14,552 nt of DNA, from the NCBI GenBank assembly GCA_023230065.1, contig JALNYB010000025.1, positions 1 through 14,552 on the forward strand, read 5' to 3'. Positions 12,568 to 14,552 of this stretch are shown here, piece after piece; the stretch's first letter is position 1; the number at the start of each line of letters is the position of its first letter. A model generated the notes under the pieces. That model was not told the origin of the DNA, ran no database searches, and saw nothing but the letters and a program-made list of their open reading frames with translations. The position numbers were made by a program, and so were the translations under genes. This DNA comes from Candidatus Methanomethylophilaceae archaeon (GTDB lineage: Archaea; Thermoplasmatota; Thermoplasmata; Methanomassiliicoccales; Methanomethylophilaceae).

Positions 12568-14502
12568 TTATTCTTCAGTAGGTGTTTCAGGCCATATTTT
12601 CTTTACGATCTCTACATCTCCAGGAGGTAATATCCTTGATATTTCCTCTTCAGGAATATTGAAATCTCTTGCCATTTCTCCAGATTTTCTTCCGCTTTTT
12701 CCACGTCCTGGATGTATTATAAAATATTTTTCGCATTTTTCGAATAGGCTGACGGGACCGCACATGACCTTTCTGTTGCCGTCGTAGAAAATTTCTCCAA
12801 CTCCTAATTCGATCGTTATGTGATGTTCGTAATTCCTTTTTCCACGAACTATGAATGCTCCGCGCGGAACGAATTCTCCAGGGTTAGGGGTTTTGCTTAC
12901 TTGGTCAGGATAGACCCAAAATGCTGTTCCTTCAGCAAGTGCTGCTACCCATGCTTTGGATTGTGCCAAAGCGAATGTGCACGCCTCTCTGAGTTCATCG
13001 GGTGTGGCATTAGCTCCTTCTTTCAGCACAACTGAAGGTGCACCGTGTACGTCTGCATGTGCGAATACATCGGTCTCTTTGAGATGCTTCTTAACTACGT
13101 TATCGTTGCTGTGTGCATCTCTTCCGGCGATTACTAGCTTATTAGAAGAGGATATGAACCACTTGTATCTTTCGAACCAGAATTCCTTTGTAGGTGCTAC
13201 TTTTGAAGCGTTGAGGGCTTTAGTTTTATCTAGACCTTTCTGTTTCTTGGCAAGTTCTGTCCGGCTCTCTGCAAGTGCTTCTTCGGCTCTTTTTGCTTTT
13301 TCTATGATATCTTTGCTCTTTTGATAAAGATCTGAGGCATTGGCATCCAGACCTTTTGTGTAATCCAATGTTACATTTAGGTCGGAGAACTTACCGGTCA
13401 CCAGGTTCTTATTTGGGTCGATACTAACGACGAAGGGGATCTTTTTAGCGCCCTCGGTCAATTTATCCCAGCCGATCTTCTTTGATTGTTCACTGAGGAC
13501 TTTGAGAAGGTCGGTAACGGTTTGATAGTTGGCGTAGATGGCATCCGCGCGCAGTTTAAGGTCTGCGCCTTCGAGCCTGTATTCGTCGACGGTTTCTTGT
13601 TGTTTGGATACTCTGTTTTTTAGTTTCTCTATTTCGGGATCGACATAGGCTTCTTCGATATCCACATCAATTTCTTGCAGAAATGCATCTATGGCTTGAG
13701 ACATGGTGTCATATCTACGTTTTTCCTCATTCTGATAGATCATAAGATCCACAGGGGCGATATCGTCGATTTTTCCGTTTTTAAGGAAAACTGTTGGTTC
13801 GTTGTCTTTTATGACGCATCTGACCACGTCGTGAAGTGCAGAGTATAGTTTCTCAAGGTCTTCGTCGGATATTCCGACAGAGAGTGTGTTCTTATCTATA
13901 CCTGAACGTTTGCAGATCTCCTCTGCGTACTGTCCTCCCAAGTTGGCTACCGTGGCCAATGTTCTGACAGCATCTGATTCTGATGAATGGAACGTTTCGC
14001 TGAATTCTTCGAATGTAGAATCAATGGGATTGAATCTTTCTTTGGGTGCGCGGTAGTCTTCGCCTGGACGTGTGGAACGATCTCTATATGTTTTATGTAT
14101 GAGACAGTTCACGATCTTGCCGTTAAGTACTAGAAGACAGTTTCCTCCGCCGAACATCTCGAATATTAATTGATATTCAGCGTCAGCTTTGAAGATCTCC
14201 ATTATAACGATCCTGTCAAAACCCGCTTGAATGGTTTTTCCAACACGTGCGTTGTCGATGTATTTTCTTAGAAAAGTGGCGAAAGAACTCGGAGATATAG
14301 ACGTTTCCGGTTTCTCAGGTGAGATATATAGCCATTTTTTGTCTTTGAAGAAGACTTCTTTCTTTCCTTCACCTTGGACGTTGATGCGGAAGAGAACGTT
14401 TCCCGCTCCCCATTGATAGATCTTATCCATGTGGGCACCCTCTAGTAATGAAAGTTCCGAGACTATGGAACGGACATCGAAAGAACTCATTTCCTTCTTC
14501 AT
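12568..14502 (-). CDS. rqcH: RqcH/NEMF-family ribosome quality control protein
   Basis: RqcH (Tae2/NEMF/FbpA) binds stalled large ribosomal subunits with peptidyl-tRNA and directs alanine or CAT tailing of the blocked chain. The 644-residue protein is complete. NFACT-N spans about 1-180 and contains 'AGFDRIVIMEI' with D96-R97, matching the DR pair needed for tailing in bacterial RqcH. A helix-hairpin-helix region follows ('ANLGGQYAEEICKRSGID', 186-203). Coiled coils fall around 285-345 and 390-430. NFACT-R starts at 'EFWFERYKWFISSSNKLVI' (from 440) with 'GRDAHSNDNVV' and 'FAHADVHGAPS'. The ATG at 14502 fits leaderless initiation; the ATG at 14490 (MSSFDVRS) is an alternative. Confidence 0.96.
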   Translation of the reverse strand: MKKEMSSFDVRSIVSELSLLEGAHMDKIYQWGAGNVLFRINVQGEGKKEVFFKDKKWLYISPEKPETSISPSSFATFLRKYIDNARVGKTIQAGFDRIVIMEIFKADAEYQLIFEMFGGGNCLLVLNGKIVNCLIHKTYRDRSTRPGEDYRAPKERFNPIDSTFEEFSETFHSSESDAVRTLATVANLGGQYAEEICKRSGIDKNTLSVGISDEDLEKLYSALHDVVRCVIKDNEPTVFLKNGKIDDIAPVDLMIYQNEEKRRYDTMSQAIDAFLQEIDVDIEEAYVDPEIEKLKNRVSKQQETVDEYRLEGADLKLRADAIYANYQTVTDLLKVLSEQSKKIGWDKLTEGAKKIPFVVSIDPNKNLVTGKFSDLNVTLDYTKGLDANASDLYQKSKDIIEKAKRAEEALAESRTELAKKQKGLDKTKALNASKVAPTKEFWFERYKWFISSSNKLVIAGRDAHSNDNVVKKHLKETDVFAHADVHGAPSVVLKEGANATPDELREACTFALAQSKAWVAALAEGTAFWVYPDQVSKTPNPGEFVPRGAFIVRGKRNYEHHITIELGVGEIFYDGNRKVMCGPVSLFEKCEKYFIIHPGRGKSGRKSGEMARDFNIPEEEISRILPPGDVEIVKKIWPETPTEE

Positions 14503-14524
14503 AGGAATGGGTTAGGTGTGTCAT

Positions 14525-14534
14525 TAAAATAAAC
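14525..14534 (-). promoter_or_regulatory. TATA-like box of rqcH
   Basis: GTTTATTTTA on the minus strand is centred about 28 nt upstream of the ATG at 14502, leaderless spacing. The remaining bases to the window end show nothing further. Confidence 0.45.
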
Positions 14535-14552
14535 TTTCGTAATATAATCAGA

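Noticed and set aside
1..14552. CRISPR, insertion sequence, prophage or att site
   Set aside because: No spaced direct repeats, transposase, integrase or phage gene was seen on either strand.

Overview
The window reads as chromosomal housekeeping DNA from an archaeon, most likely a methanogenic member of the Thermoplasmata (Methanomassiliicoccales-like). The archaeal assignment rests on the GatD/GatE amidotransferase pair, ribosomal protein S17e, an archaeal translin, an HVO_0476-type zinc protein, TATA-box promoters at leaderless spacing, and AGGTGAT Shine-Dalgarno sites. The narrower placement is inference: a HypB hydrogenase-maturation GTPase, a DUF1638-like fragment, and no TAG stop among 16 complete genes (12 TGA, 4 TAA). 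I see no insertion sequence, integrase, CRISPR array or phage gene.

Layout. The left edge (1-117, minus) is the start of a DUF1638-like gene, followed by an HxlR regulator (253-576, minus) whose promoter is built of repeated ATATCAA half-sites. Then comes a minus-strand block transcribed from about 4034 down to 639: hypB, purD, truA and a translin/TRAX-like nuclease, with gaps or overlaps of 10, 4 and 27 nt. A 323-nt divergent intergenic region (4035-4357) carries promoters and a possible broken small gene. gatD and gatE (4358-7517, plus) overlap by 8 nt. They meet, tail-overlapping, a HemK2/Mtq2-like methyltransferase (7507-8079, minus), which diverges from a metallo-beta-lactamase gene and an HVO_0476 zinc-ribbon gene (8157-9532, plus). 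These in turn converge and overlap with a HAD phosphatase (9526-10191, minus). The last plus block is a MORN-repeat protein, a short TraB-like protein, thyX, rps17e and a tRNA-Arg(GCG) with encoded CCA. It converges on rqcH/NEMF (12568-14502, minus).

The recurring theme is translation: charging of tRNA-Gln (GatDE), tRNA modification (TruA), release-factor methylation (HemK2-like), ribosome quality control (RqcH), a ribosomal protein and a tRNA. With these sit nucleotide synthesis (PurD, ThyX) and one hydrogenase accessory factor (HypB). No gene set here forms an obvious new defence or mobile system. The least ordinary items are the MORN-repeat protein next to a truncated TraB protein, the half-site array at the hxlR promoter, the possible broken small gene, and the NLPY variant in the methyltransferase.
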